A stretch of 19,815 nucleotides of DNA, from the NCBI GenBank assembly GCA_023435265.1, contig JAEYRZ010000091.1, forward strand, positions 1 through 19,815, written 5' to 3'. The position numbers and the translations under genes were made by a program. The stretch comes from Pseudomonadota bacterium. Its GTDB lineage: Bacteria > Desulfobacterota > Desulfobacteria > Desulfobacterales > Desulfosarcinaceae. Below the pieces are notes generated by a model. It did not search any database and was not told the origin of the DNA. It saw only the letters and a list, made by a program, of their open reading frames with translations. This document shows, one piece after another, positions 1 to 8,734 of the stretch (within the stretch, counting starts at the first letter, position 1; every line of letters begins with the position of its first letter).

Positions 1-1
1 G

Positions 2-2992
2 CTGCATGCCGGCATCGCGGTCAATGCGCCGGAAAACGCCACCGCCGGATTCCTGCGCGCCGATGCCGCCCGGGGCGCCGCCAGCGCGGCCACGGTCTCC
101 TTCGTGGTGACCGTCGATCCGGACGTCATGGACGGCCTGGTCATCTGCAACCAGGGGTTCGTCGGCGGCCGCGGCGAGCAAAGCGGCCCGCAGCCCGAGC
201 AACCCTCCGACGATCCGGCGACGCCGGTCCCGGACGATCCCACCTGCACCATCGTGGGCAACCTGCCGTACCTGTATGGACATAAAACGGTGCAGATCGA
301 CGAGGATCTCGGTACGTCGGGCGTCGTCGATCCGGGCGACGCGCTGCGCTATACCATCGTCATCAGCAACTTCGGCGCAATCCCCGCCACCGGCGTGACG
401 CTCGCCGACGGCGTGCCGGCCGGTACCACCTATATCGCCGACTCCCTGCGCCTGAACGGCGTCTCCCCGGGACCGGACGGCGGCGCATTCCCGCTGGCCG
501 CCGGCCTTGCGGTCCAATCGGCGGACGGGCCGGGCGCCGGCATCGTTTCGGGCGGCCGCAGCGCCACGGTGACCTTCCTGGTGCGGGTCAACGCCGGGGT
601 TCCGACCGGCACCCTGATCCGCAACCAGGGCCGGATCGACAGCCTCGAGCTGCCCCAGGCGCTCACCGATGCCGACGGCGTGCCCGCCAACGGCAGCCAG
701 CCGACGATCGTGGTGGTGGGCGCGGTGCAGCTGCTCACCGTGACCAAGGAAGTGGCGGTCGTCGGGGGCGGCGCAGCCGAAGCCGGCGGACAACTGGAGT
801 ATGTGATCCGCGCGGTCAATGTCGCCAGCCTGCCGGCGTCCTACGTGGTGCTGACGGATAATTTGAACCCGCCGCTGGGCGATCAGGTGACCTATGTCGC
901 CGATTCGGCGGGCCTCAACGGCAGCACCGCCGGGATCTTCTACGCCGGCGGGGTGCTCACCGCGAACTACGGTGCCGTCTACGGCGACCTCGCGCCGGGC
1001 GCGGGCCTCGTCCTGCGCTTCCGCGTGCAGATCAATGCCGGGCTCGCCCTCGGAACCACGATCACCAATACCGGCGAAGCGCATTGGGGCAGTCCCACGC
1101 AGAGCGCCGCGGCCAGTGTGTCGATCGATGTGGGCGGCACGCCGGGCAGCACCAGCTTCAACGGCATGGTCTGGCACGACGCCGATCTCGACAAGCTTTG
1201 TGACAGCACCGAGCGCAGCCTGGCCGACTGGAGCGTAGAGCTGTACCGCGCCGGTCAGCTCGTGGCGACCGTCACCACCGCCGAGACCGGTCTCTACCGG
1301 TTCAGCGGGATCGTTCCCAACGCCGGCACCGGCCAATTGTATGAAATACGCTTCCGGGCACCGGGCGCGGGGCCGAATACCGCCTCGATGGGACAGGCCG
1401 ACTCGGTATTCACCAACGGTCCTCAGCGCATCAGCGCCATCGAGGTGGCCTCGGGCGCCAACATCCTCAATCTGAATCTTCCCCTGTGGCCCAATGGCAC
1501 CGTCTATAACGCAGTCGTGCGCGCGCCCGTGGCCGGCGCCAGCGTGCGGCTGCTGAACGCCGCGACCGGTGCGGCGCTGCCGAATGCCTGCTTCGACGAC
1601 CCGCTGCAGCAGAACCAGGTGATCGCCGCGGACGGCTTCTACAAGTTCGACCTGAATTTCAGCAATGGTTCCTGCCCGGCGGGCGGCGATTACCTGATCG
1701 AGGTGACCCCCCCGGCCACCGGTTATACCGCAGGGCCGTCCCAGGTGATTCCGCCGGCCGCGAGTGCCGCCACCCCCGCTTTTTCCATCCCGGCCTGCCC
1801 CGGGAGCGCGGCCGATGCGGTCCCGGCCACCGCCGAGTACTGCGAGGCCACCGCTTCGGCCCTGGCGCCGCCGGCTTCGGTGCCGCCGCGGACCGCCGGC
1901 ACGACGCATTATCTGCACCTGACCTTGGGCAACGGGCATGTGCCCGGTCACAGTCAGATCTTCAACAACCCCATTCCCATCGATCCGGTCCTGGACGGCG
2001 CGGTGGCCATCACCAAGATCGCCGCCATGGTCAACGTGACCCGCAGCGCCCTTGTACCCTATACGATCACCGTGACCAACATCCTCGGGGTGCCGCTCTA
2101 CGATGTGGGCATCGTCGACCGCCTGCCGCCGGGCTTCAAGTATGTGGAAGGGTCGGCCCGCATGGAGGGGCATCCGCTCGAACCCCGCGTCAGTGGACGC
2201 GAACTCTTCTGGGACGGGCTCGAACTTCAGGTCAACACCAGGTACACGCTCAAGTTCCTGCTGGTGGTGGGTTCCGGCGTCGCCGAGGGCGAGTATGTCA
2301 ACCGGGCCTATGTGCACAACAGCATCACGCGCGCCATGCTGTCGGGGGAAGCCAACGCCACCGTGCGGGTGGTGCCCGATCCGACCTTCGACTGCACGGA
2401 TATCATCGGCAAGGTATTCGACGACCGCGATCTGGACGGCCGTCAGGCAGATGGCGAGCACGGCCTGCCCGGCGTGCGCGTGGTCACGGCGCGCGGCCTG
2501 ATCGCCACCACAGACGCCCACGGCCGTTTTCACATCACCTGCGCGGCCGTGCCCGACCAGGACCGCGGCAGCAACTTCATCCTCAAGCTCGACGAACGCA
2601 GTCTACCCACGGGCTATCGTCTGACCACCGAAAACCCGCGCGTCCAGCGCGCCACCCGCGGCAAGATGCTGCGCTTCAATTTCGGAGCGGCCATTCACCG
2701 CGTGGTGCGCATCGACATCGCCGACGGCGCCTTCGAACCGGGCACCACCGAGCTGCGCTTGCAGTGGGCGCCTAAAATCGACGCCCTGCTGGCCGAGCTG
2801 AAGAAAGCGCCCTCGGTACTGTCGCTATCCTACCTCGCCGACCTCGAACGCGAAGGGCTCGTCCGCGAGCGGCTGGAGGCTCTGAAAGAAGAAATCTCCC
2901 GGCAGTGGAACCGGTACGATGAGCACTACCGGCTGGATATTGAAACCGAGGTTTTCTGGCGCCGCGGTGCCCCGGTCGGCGGACGGCGGTAA
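2..2992 (+). CDS. DUF11/SdrD-B-like repeat surface protein, 5'-truncated by window edge
   Basis: The frame is open from base 2, so the start lies upstream; 996 residues are visible. Four DUF11-type beta-sandwich repeats can be traced: a partial one at residues 1-70, then about 96-235, 244-382 and 669-790. Each has the typical pattern of a tension phrase such as YTIVISNFG or YTITVTNILG followed by a 'V.VVDRLPPGFKYV' type stretch. Two SdrD-B-like units lie at about 386-450 and 800-870. Both carry acidic loops (HDADLDKLCD and FDDRDLDG) that resemble Ca2+-binding loops, followed by 'G.Y.F' or 'GRFHI'. A helical C-terminal domain (about 905-996) ends in ETEVFWRRGAP. Cysteines are scattered, which fits an exported disulfide-bonded protein. 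DUF11 proteins are secreted or surface proteins, often with adhesive roles; adhesion is my inference. The tight link to the OmpA-barrel gene suggests the two work together. Confidence 0.85.
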   Translation: MHAGIAVNAPENATAGFLRADAARGAASAATVSFVVTVDPDVMDGLVICNQGFVGGRGEQSGPQPEQPSDDPATPVPDDPTCTIVGNLPYLYGHKTVQIDEDLGTSGVVDPGDALRYTIVISNFGAIPATGVTLADGVPAGTTYIADSLRLNGVSPGPDGGAFPLAAGLAVQSADGPGAGIVSGGRSATVTFLVRVNAGVPTGTLIRNQGRIDSLELPQALTDADGVPANGSQPTIVVVGAVQLLTVTKEVAVVGGGAAEAGGQLEYVIRAVNVASLPASYVVLTDNLNPPLGDQVTYVADSAGLNGSTAGIFYAGGVLTANYGAVYGDLAPGAGLVLRFRVQINAGLALGTTITNTGEAHWGSPTQSAAASVSIDVGGTPGSTSFNGMVWHDADLDKLCDSTERSLADWSVELYRAGQLVATVTTAETGLYRFSGIVPNAGTGQLYEIRFRAPGAGPNTASMGQADSVFTNGPQRISAIEVASGANILNLNLPLWPNGTVYNAVVRAPVAGASVRLLNAATGAALPNACFDDPLQQNQVIAADGFYKFDLNFSNGSCPAGGDYLIEVTPPATGYTAGPSQVIPPAASAATPAFSIPACPGSAADAVPATAEYCEATASALAPPASVPPRTAGTTHYLHLTLGNGHVPGHSQIFNNPIPIDPVLDGAVAITKIAAMVNVTRSALVPYTITVTNILGVPLYDVGIVDRLPPGFKYVEGSARMEGHPLEPRVSGRELFWDGLELQVNTRYTLKFLLVVGSGVAEGEYVNRAYVHNSITRAMLSGEANATVRVVPDPTFDCTDIIGKVFDDRDLDGRQADGEHGLPGVRVVTARGLIATTDAHGRFHITCAAVPDQDRGSNFILKLDERSLPTGYRLTTENPRVQRATRGKMLRFNFGAAIHRVVRIDIADGAFEPGTTELRLQWAPKIDALLAELKKAPSVLSLSYLADLEREGLVRERLEALKEEISRQWNRYDEHYRLDIETEVFWRRGAPVGGRR

Positions 2993-3064
2993 GAAATGAA
3001 ACTTATGCTTCCGACCTTGTGGATATCCTGTACAGGCCCGCGTTCTTGTCCGCGGAAAGAAGGC
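2993..3064 (+). other. Short spacer with lower GC before the barrel gene
   Basis: This 72-base stretch is open in the frame of the next gene from an ATG at 2996. Its codons (ATA, ACA, TGT, CTT) and two cysteines are unlike the flanking coding sequence, and the resulting 44-residue basic leader would be very long for a signal peptide. I therefore read it as spacer. No convincing promoter boxes were found. If the ATG at 2996 were used, the gene would begin 3 bases after the upstream stop. Confidence 0.45.
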
Positions 3065-6000
3065 ATGCTGCGTCCGCGTGCGGAGCACGGCAGGCCGGAG
3101 CGCCGGCCGCCATCCGCGCCCAGGCGCTGGATCGCCGCATTGAGTCTGGCTTTCGTCTTTGCGGCAGGTGCGCCGGGTTTTGCGCAGGTCAGGGAAACGG
3201 CGGAGCGCGGCGCGTCGGTCGAGACCCATTTGCCCGCCGACCAGACGCCGACGCCCTGGGTCCACGATCCGGCTGTATTCGATGAAGACGAAGGCGACCT
3301 CACGGAAGTGCACGAAGCGGTGGAAGCGGAAGTAAAAACCATCAAAGTCGACAACCTGGTTCCCCCCATCCACTTCGGACTCGGCGAAGCGGAGATCCCG
3401 GAAGAATATCTCGCGCTTTTGCGCAAGGTGCTCGACAGCATGCGCGGGCGCATCAATGTGCGGCTGCACTTTATCGGCCATGCCGATTCGCTGCCGCTCA
3501 GCCCGGAACTCGCCCGGCAGTACGGCGACAACGTCGGCCTGTCGCGCGAGCGGGCGGGCACGGCCGCCGAATATTGCCAGCGGGCCTTGAACCTGCCGCC
3601 CGAAGCGATTTCTTACGAAGGCCTGGGCGACAGCCAGCCCGTTTCCGACAATGCGACCGAACGCGGCCGGCAGCTCAACCGGCGGGTTGAAGTACAGGTC
3701 TGGTACGATGAAATCACCGAGAAGCAGGTCGAAAAAGAAGTCATCGTGCCGCGCGAAGTCAATCGCATCAAAGTCTGCCGGACCGAAACGGTCTGCAAAC
3801 TGCGCTACAAGGAAGGACATGCCCACCGGGCGCGGGTCAAGAACCTGATCGCGCCGCTGCGCTACACGGAGGGCATGTCGGACGTGCCGGCCGATTTCGT
3901 GCAGCAGATCCGCCAGGCGCTGGGCGATCTGGGCCTCAAGCAGAATGTGGTCATCAAATTTACCGCCTATACCGACGACATCCCGCTGGACGGGCGCGAG
4001 GCACGCATATACGGCGACAAGACCGGGTTCTCCAAGGCGGTCGCCCGCCGGGTATCACTGGCCGTTCAGGAGGCGCTGGATCTGGACAATACGGCGATTG
4101 AAAGCGAGGGCCGCGGCGCCGCCCAGCCGCTGGCCTCCAACGACACCCAACAGGGGCGCGCCCTGAACCGGCGCGTCGAAGTGGAATTCTGGCACGACGA
4201 TGCGCTGCAGGACCTGCCCGACGAACCGCAGATCTGCCCGGACGCGGCCGGCGCCGAAACCGTGACCCGCGTCTACGAACCGCCCTCCGGCGGACTCGAT
4301 CCGATCCTGTTCGCAAACGGCGGGCCGGTGGTGCCGCCCGGCTATGCGGACCGGCTGCGCCAAGTGATGGATGAGGTGGCGGGCAAGGCCAATGTGCGGC
4401 TGCGTTTTACCGGATACACGGGCAACAAACGCCTGGACCGCCGCACCGCCGCGGTCTACGGGGATGACATCGGCCTTTCCATGGCGCGCGCCCGCCGCGC
4501 GATGGCCGCCGTGCGCGAGAAAATGGGCCTGGCCGAGGAACAGGCCGAATTCGACGGCCGCGGTTACGTCCAGTCGGCGGATGTGGTCAATGCCGGATTC
4601 GTCGCCTCGGACACCTCGCGGGTCGAAGTGCAGGTGGTCTACGACGAGGCGGTCATTCTCGATGACTACGAGGGTGTTGAAATCACCCCGTTGACCCGCG
4701 AAGTGCAGACGGCCGACCCGTTTGCCCTGAATCTCATGCGCATCACGGTCGACGGCAAGCCGCTCGACGACCCGGGCAAATGCAGTTCGGACATCCAGCG
4801 CTGCCTCGACGTGGCGCTCGAAAAGGCCAGCATCCAGTTCAAACACGATACCCTCAAGCTCGTGCCGCGGCTGAATGTCACTGCCTGGCCGCGTGCGGTG
4901 CGCTATCAGGACCTGGCCGACACCCCGTTCGCCGAGAACCTGGTGCACTTCCGCCTTTACACCAACTATCACAGTTTCATCGAGCGGGCGGAGGTCCGGA
5001 TTTTCGAGGAGGCCCAGTCGGTGCGCGATCTCCCCCTGGCCGTGGTGCCCGTCGACGCCGACGGCAACGCCCGGTGGGAGGCCGATTTCGACGCCTTCGA
5101 CGCGCCGCGGCGCAAGCTGCAGTATGTCGCCCGGGTCTACGGCGCGCACGGGCTTTTCGACGAAACCGGCAGCCAGCCGCTGTGGGTCATCGATCAGGTC
5201 GAGGCGACGGACGATGCGGATCTCGAAAAGGAACTGCTGGCCGGCTACGGCGAGAGCCGCATCGCCGTGCAGAACATCCCGCTTCGCGGCGGCACGGTAC
5301 AGGCACACGGCACGGCGATTCCCGAAGGGCACGGCGTCTGGATGGCCGGTTATGCCGTGCCTGTAGACGGCAAGGGCGATTTCGTCGCCGAGGTGATTCT
5401 GCCCGAAGGCATCCACACCGTCGAGGTGGCCGTTCTGGACACGTTCGGAAACGGCGAACTGTTTTTGCGCGACCTGAGCCTCGAGCAGGGCGACTGGTTT
5501 ACGGTGGGGATCGCCGACCTGACCCTTTCGGGCCAGAAGACCGACGGTCCGGCCGACCTGCTGGCGCCCGACCAGCCGCGCTACAGCGAAGATTCGAGCC
5601 TGTCGGGCCGCCTGGCCTTCTATTCGAACGGCCGCTTCCGAAACGGCTGGGGCCTCACGGCCAGCGCCGATACCCGCGAGGGCCCGCTGGACGAGATCTT
5701 CTCCAACTTCATGGACAAGTCTCCCGATGCGCTCTTCCGGCGCATGGACCCGGACTATCACTATCCCACTTTCGGCGATGACAGCACCGTCGCCGAAGAT
5801 GCGCCCACCAGCGGCAAGTTCTACGTCAAGGCCAAGAAAGACGACACGTACGGCATGTGGGGCAACTTCAAGATCGACTACACCGACACCGATCTGGCCC
5901 ACGTGGACCGGGGATTGTACGGCGCCAACCTGCACTACCAGAGCCGCGAAACCACCGGTTTCGGCGAAACGCGCTTCATGGTGGACGGTTTCGGCGCGGA

Positions 6001-8173
6001 TCCCGGCACCGTGGCGGGCCGCGACGAATTCCGCGGAACCAACGGTTCGCTGTACTACCTGCGCCGCCAGGATATCCTGGAAGGTTCGGAGAGCGTGCGC
6101 ATCGAAGTGCGCGACAAGGACTCGGGGATGGTGCTGGCCGTCAAGAACCTGGCGCCGGTGCTCGATTTCGATATCGACTATATCCAGGGCCGCATTCTGC
6201 TGGCCGAACCGCTTGCGGCGACCGCCGAAGACGGTATGCTGGTCAGCGACGGCGCAATCAGCGGCAATCCGGTCTACCTGGTGGTGCGCTACGAATTTAC
6301 GCCCGGCTTCGAGGATCCGGACACGCTGGTCAGCGGCGGCCGGATGCACTACTGGCTCGGCGACTGGGTCAAGCTGGGCGTCACGCTCAGCGAAGAGGAT
6401 GCCGACATCGACAACAGCCTGAACGGCGCCGATGTGACCCTGCGCAAGTCGGCGGAGTCATGGCTCAAGCTGGAAACGGCGCGTACCCGGGGACCGGGCG
6501 TGATCGGGGCCACTTCCATCGACGGCGGTTACAATTTCGCGGCCCAGGACGATTTCGAAGACACCGAAATCGAAGCCTCCGCTCTGCGCGTCGACGGCAG
6601 CCTGGGGTTGAAGGACCTGTTCGACGCCGGGCGGGGGCAGATCACTTTTTATCACCAGACGCTCGAAGCCGGCTACTCGGCCCCTGGTTTGACCACCACC
6701 AACGACCAGACCCAGTTCGGCGGCACGGCGGTGTTGCCGTTGACCGAGCAGCTGACGGCGCGCCTGAAGGCGGACCGTTCGATCGAAGACAACGGCCTGG
6801 AGACGGAAAACGGCGAACTGAACATCGACTACCGCATGGGCGAGCACTGGACCCTGAGTTCGGGCGTGCGCCGCGACAGCCGCGAAGACAACTCGCCGAT
6901 CGTACCCGAAACCCAGGAAGAGGGCGACAGCACGGATGCCGTGGCGAAGCTGCTGTACGACTCCCGGGCGCGCTGGACCACCTACGGCTTCGTTCAGGAG
7001 ACCGTCCAGAAAAGCGGCGACCGTGAGGACAACGGACGGATCGGGCTGGGCGGCAGTTTCCGCCTGACCGAGCGCTTCAACGCCGTGGGCGAGATTTCGG
7101 ACGGCGATCAGGGACTGGGCGGCCGGCTCGGCACCGAGTATCTCTATTCGGACCGAACCACCATTTACGAGAATTACACCCTCGAAAACGAGCGCACGGA
7201 CAACGGCGTCCTGGCCCGCAAGGGCAACATGGCCTCGGGATTCCGCACCCGCTATTCGGACAACGCCAGCGTCTACCTCGAAGAGCGGTACACCCACGGC
7301 GATGTGCCCACCGGGTTGATGCACGCCACCGGTGTGGAACTCGCGGCCTTCGACCGCCTCAATTTCGGCGCCAACCTGGACTTCGGCACGCTCAAGGACC
7401 ATGAAACCGCCGCCGAGATCAAGCGCCAGGCCCTGGGGCTGAATGCCGGCTACGCCTTCGGCGACTTCACGCTCGCCAGCGGCCTGGAGTACCGGGTGGA
7501 TGACGCCGAACAGCCGGACGAGAGCTTCGTCAAGCGCACCAGCTGGTTGTGGAAGAACAGCTTCAAATACCAGGTTTCCGAGGACTGGCGGCTCGTTGGC
7601 AAGCTCAATCATGCCGAGAGCAAAAGCGACCTGGGGGAGTCCTACGACGGCGACTATACCGAAGCGGTTCTGGGATACGCCTTCCGGCCGGTTGCCCACG
7701 ACCGCCTGAACGCACTGCTCAAATACACCTACTTTTACAATGTCCCGGCCCCCGACCAGGTGACGGGCGGCGGTGCGGCCGCCGACTTCATCCAGCGCAG
7801 CCACATCTTCGCCCTGGACGCGATGTACGACCTGACGGCGCGCTGGACCGTGGGCGGCAAGTACGCCTATCGCCACGGCCAGGTAGCCATGGACCGGGAG
7901 GACCCGGAGTTCTTCGACAGCCGCGCCCATCTGTACGTGCTGCGCGCGGATTGGCATTTCATCCACCGCTGGGACGCTCTGTTCGAGGCGCGCCTGCTCG
8001 ACCTGCCCGACGCCCAGGACCGCCGCAGCGGATTCCTGGTCGGGTTGTACCGCCACCTGGGCAATCACCTCAAGGTGGGCGTCGGCTACAACTTCAGCGA
8101 TTTTTCGGACGATCTGACCCAGCTGGACTACCGCCACCAGGGGTTCTTCATCAACCTGATCGGGAAGATATGA
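3065..8173 (+). CDS. Giant outer-membrane protein: three OmpA domains plus beta-barrel
   Basis: 1702 residues from the preferred ATG at 3065 (alternative 2996). The start is chosen because it gives a normal signal peptide: an Arg-rich n-region, the hydrophobic core IAALSLAFVFAAG, and cleavage near GFAQ. Three OmpA-C-type domains lie in tandem at about residues 95-216, 257-377 and 409-528. The first two end in LNRRVEV; the third ends in SRVEV. A beta-sandwich/Ig-like region follows (about 550-840), then a long C-terminal part (about 842-1702) of alternating short beta strands rich in Tyr, Gly, Asp and Arg. This is typical of an outer-membrane barrel with large loops. The last residue is Ile rather than the usual Phe or Trp. 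OmpA-C domains bind peptidoglycan, so the protein should join wall and outer membrane. The pairing with the upstream DUF11 gene suggests it displays or exports that protein (inference). Confidence 0.85.
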   Translation: MLRPRAEHGRPERRPPSAPRRWIAALSLAFVFAAGAPGFAQVRETAERGASVETHLPADQTPTPWVHDPAVFDEDEGDLTEVHEAVEAEVKTIKVDNLVPPIHFGLGEAEIPEEYLALLRKVLDSMRGRINVRLHFIGHADSLPLSPELARQYGDNVGLSRERAGTAAEYCQRALNLPPEAISYEGLGDSQPVSDNATERGRQLNRRVEVQVWYDEITEKQVEKEVIVPREVNRIKVCRTETVCKLRYKEGHAHRARVKNLIAPLRYTEGMSDVPADFVQQIRQALGDLGLKQNVVIKFTAYTDDIPLDGREARIYGDKTGFSKAVARRVSLAVQEALDLDNTAIESEGRGAAQPLASNDTQQGRALNRRVEVEFWHDDALQDLPDEPQICPDAAGAETVTRVYEPPSGGLDPILFANGGPVVPPGYADRLRQVMDEVAGKANVRLRFTGYTGNKRLDRRTAAVYGDDIGLSMARARRAMAAVREKMGLAEEQAEFDGRGYVQSADVVNAGFVASDTSRVEVQVVYDEAVILDDYEGVEITPLTREVQTADPFALNLMRITVDGKPLDDPGKCSSDIQRCLDVALEKASIQFKHDTLKLVPRLNVTAWPRAVRYQDLADTPFAENLVHFRLYTNYHSFIERAEVRIFEEAQSVRDLPLAVVPVDADGNARWEADFDAFDAPRRKLQYVARVYGAHGLFDETGSQPLWVIDQVEATDDADLEKELLAGYGESRIAVQNIPLRGGTVQAHGTAIPEGHGVWMAGYAVPVDGKGDFVAEVILPEGIHTVEVAVLDTFGNGELFLRDLSLEQGDWFTVGIADLTLSGQKTDGPADLLAPDQPRYSEDSSLSGRLAFYSNGRFRNGWGLTASADTREGPLDEIFSNFMDKSPDALFRRMDPDYHYPTFGDDSTVAEDAPTSGKFYVKAKKDDTYGMWGNFKIDYTDTDLAHVDRGLYGANLHYQSRETTGFGETRFMVDGFGADPGTVAGRDEFRGTNGSLYYLRRQDILEGSESVRIEVRDKDSGMVLAVKNLAPVLDFDIDYIQGRILLAEPLAATAEDGMLVSDGAISGNPVYLVVRYEFTPGFEDPDTLVSGGRMHYWLGDWVKLGVTLSEEDADIDNSLNGADVTLRKSAESWLKLETARTRGPGVIGATSIDGGYNFAAQDDFEDTEIEASALRVDGSLGLKDLFDAGRGQITFYHQTLEAGYSAPGLTTTNDQTQFGGTAVLPLTEQLTARLKADRSIEDNGLETENGELNIDYRMGEHWTLSSGVRRDSREDNSPIVPETQEEGDSTDAVAKLLYDSRARWTTYGFVQETVQKSGDREDNGRIGLGGSFRLTERFNAVGEISDGDQGLGGRLGTEYLYSDRTTIYENYTLENERTDNGVLARKGNMASGFRTRYSDNASVYLEERYTHGDVPTGLMHATGVELAAFDRLNFGANLDFGTLKDHETAAEIKRQALGLNAGYAFGDFTLASGLEYRVDDAEQPDESFVKRTSWLWKNSFKYQVSEDWRLVGKLNHAESKSDLGESYDGDYTEAVLGYAFRPVAHDRLNALLKYTYFYNVPAPDQVTGGGAAADFIQRSHIFALDAMYDLTARWTVGGKYAYRHGQVAMDREDPEFFDSRAHLYVLRADWHFIHRWDALFEARLLDLPDAQDRRSGFLVGLYRHLGNHLKVGVGYNFSDFSDDLTQLDYRHQGFFINLIGKI

Positions 8174-8206
8174 GCCGGCTGGGGAAAGATCGTTCCAATG
8201 CTTGAT

Positions 8207-8212
8207 GGAAGG
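8207..8212 (+). promoter_or_regulatory. Ribosome binding site deciding the start at 8219
   Basis: GGAAGG lies 6 bases before the ATG at 8219. The in-frame ATG at 8198 has no comparable site, and using it would put seven extra residues in front of the signal peptide. Confidence 0.6.
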
Positions 8213-8218
8213 TGTCGC

Positions 8219-8731
8219 ATGCGAAGCATTTCAAGAATTCTGAACATCGTGATGGTCGTGCTCCTGAGTTCCGCGGCTTACGCGCAGGAAGTCTCCAGAG
8301 AGCAGATCAAGGGATTGGACGAACAGGTTCAGGAGATCAAATCGGACGTTCTGGCCATCGCCGCGGAGCTGGGCCAGCTCGAAGAAAAGCTGCTCTATCC
8401 GTCCGGTACGCAAATCGCGGTATTCGTCTCGCTGGCCAAGGGCGAAACGTTCCGCCTGGATGCCGTCGAGATCCGTCTGGGCGGCACGCCGGTGGCGACG
8501 CATCTGTACACATTCAAAGAACTCGAAGCCCTGCAGAAGGGCGGTGTGCAACGCATCTATACCGGCAACATCCGCAGCGGCGGCCACGACCTGACGGTCA
8601 GCATGAACGGAAAATACGCAGGCGGCGGGGACATGCAGCAAACCGCGCAGTTCACGCTGATCAAGGATGTGGGGCCGAAAATCGTCGAAGTCTCGCTGTC
8701 CTCCGGCGAGATTCATTTCAAGGAACGATAG
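8219..8731 (+). CDS. Small periplasmic coiled-coil/beta protein, uncharacterised family
   Basis: 170 residues. The N-terminus is a clear Sec signal peptide (MRSISRILN..., core IVMVVLLSSA, cleavage likely after AYA before QEVSRE). Residues about 24-58 form an amphipathic helix or short coiled coil (EQVQEIKSDVLAIAAELGQL). The rest looks all-beta: YPSGTQIAVFVSL, then 'FRLDAVEIRLGG', 'GGVQRIYTGNIRSGGHDLTV' and a final 'GPKIVEVSLSSGEI'. No catalytic motif or DNA-binding motif is visible. From memory, relatives are sometimes labelled AraC-family regulators; the signal peptide and absence of a helix-turn-helix argue against that. It lies 45 bases after the barrel gene and 3 bases before a TPR gene, so it is probably a periplasmic partner of the complex. 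Confidence 0.75.
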   Translation: MRSISRILNIVMVVLLSSAAYAQEVSREQIKGLDEQVQEIKSDVLAIAAELGQLEEKLLYPSGTQIAVFVSLAKGETFRLDAVEIRLGGTPVATHLYTFKELEALQKGGVQRIYTGNIRSGGHDLTVSMNGKYAGGGDMQQTAQFTLIKDVGPKIVEVSLSSGEIHFKER

Positions 8732-8734
8732 CCC

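Noticed and set aside
2996..3064. Extended N-terminus of the barrel protein from the ATG at 2996
   Set aside because: Atypical codons, two cysteines and a 44-residue basic leader before the signal core make it unlikely, although the close spacing to the upstream stop means it cannot be excluded.
5857..7026. Long + strand frames inside the barrel gene
   Set aside because: They are Arg/Gly/Pro-rich shifted readings of the barrel gene, lack ribosome binding sites and show no domain pattern. The 8866-10506 frame inside the TPR gene is rejected for the same reason.
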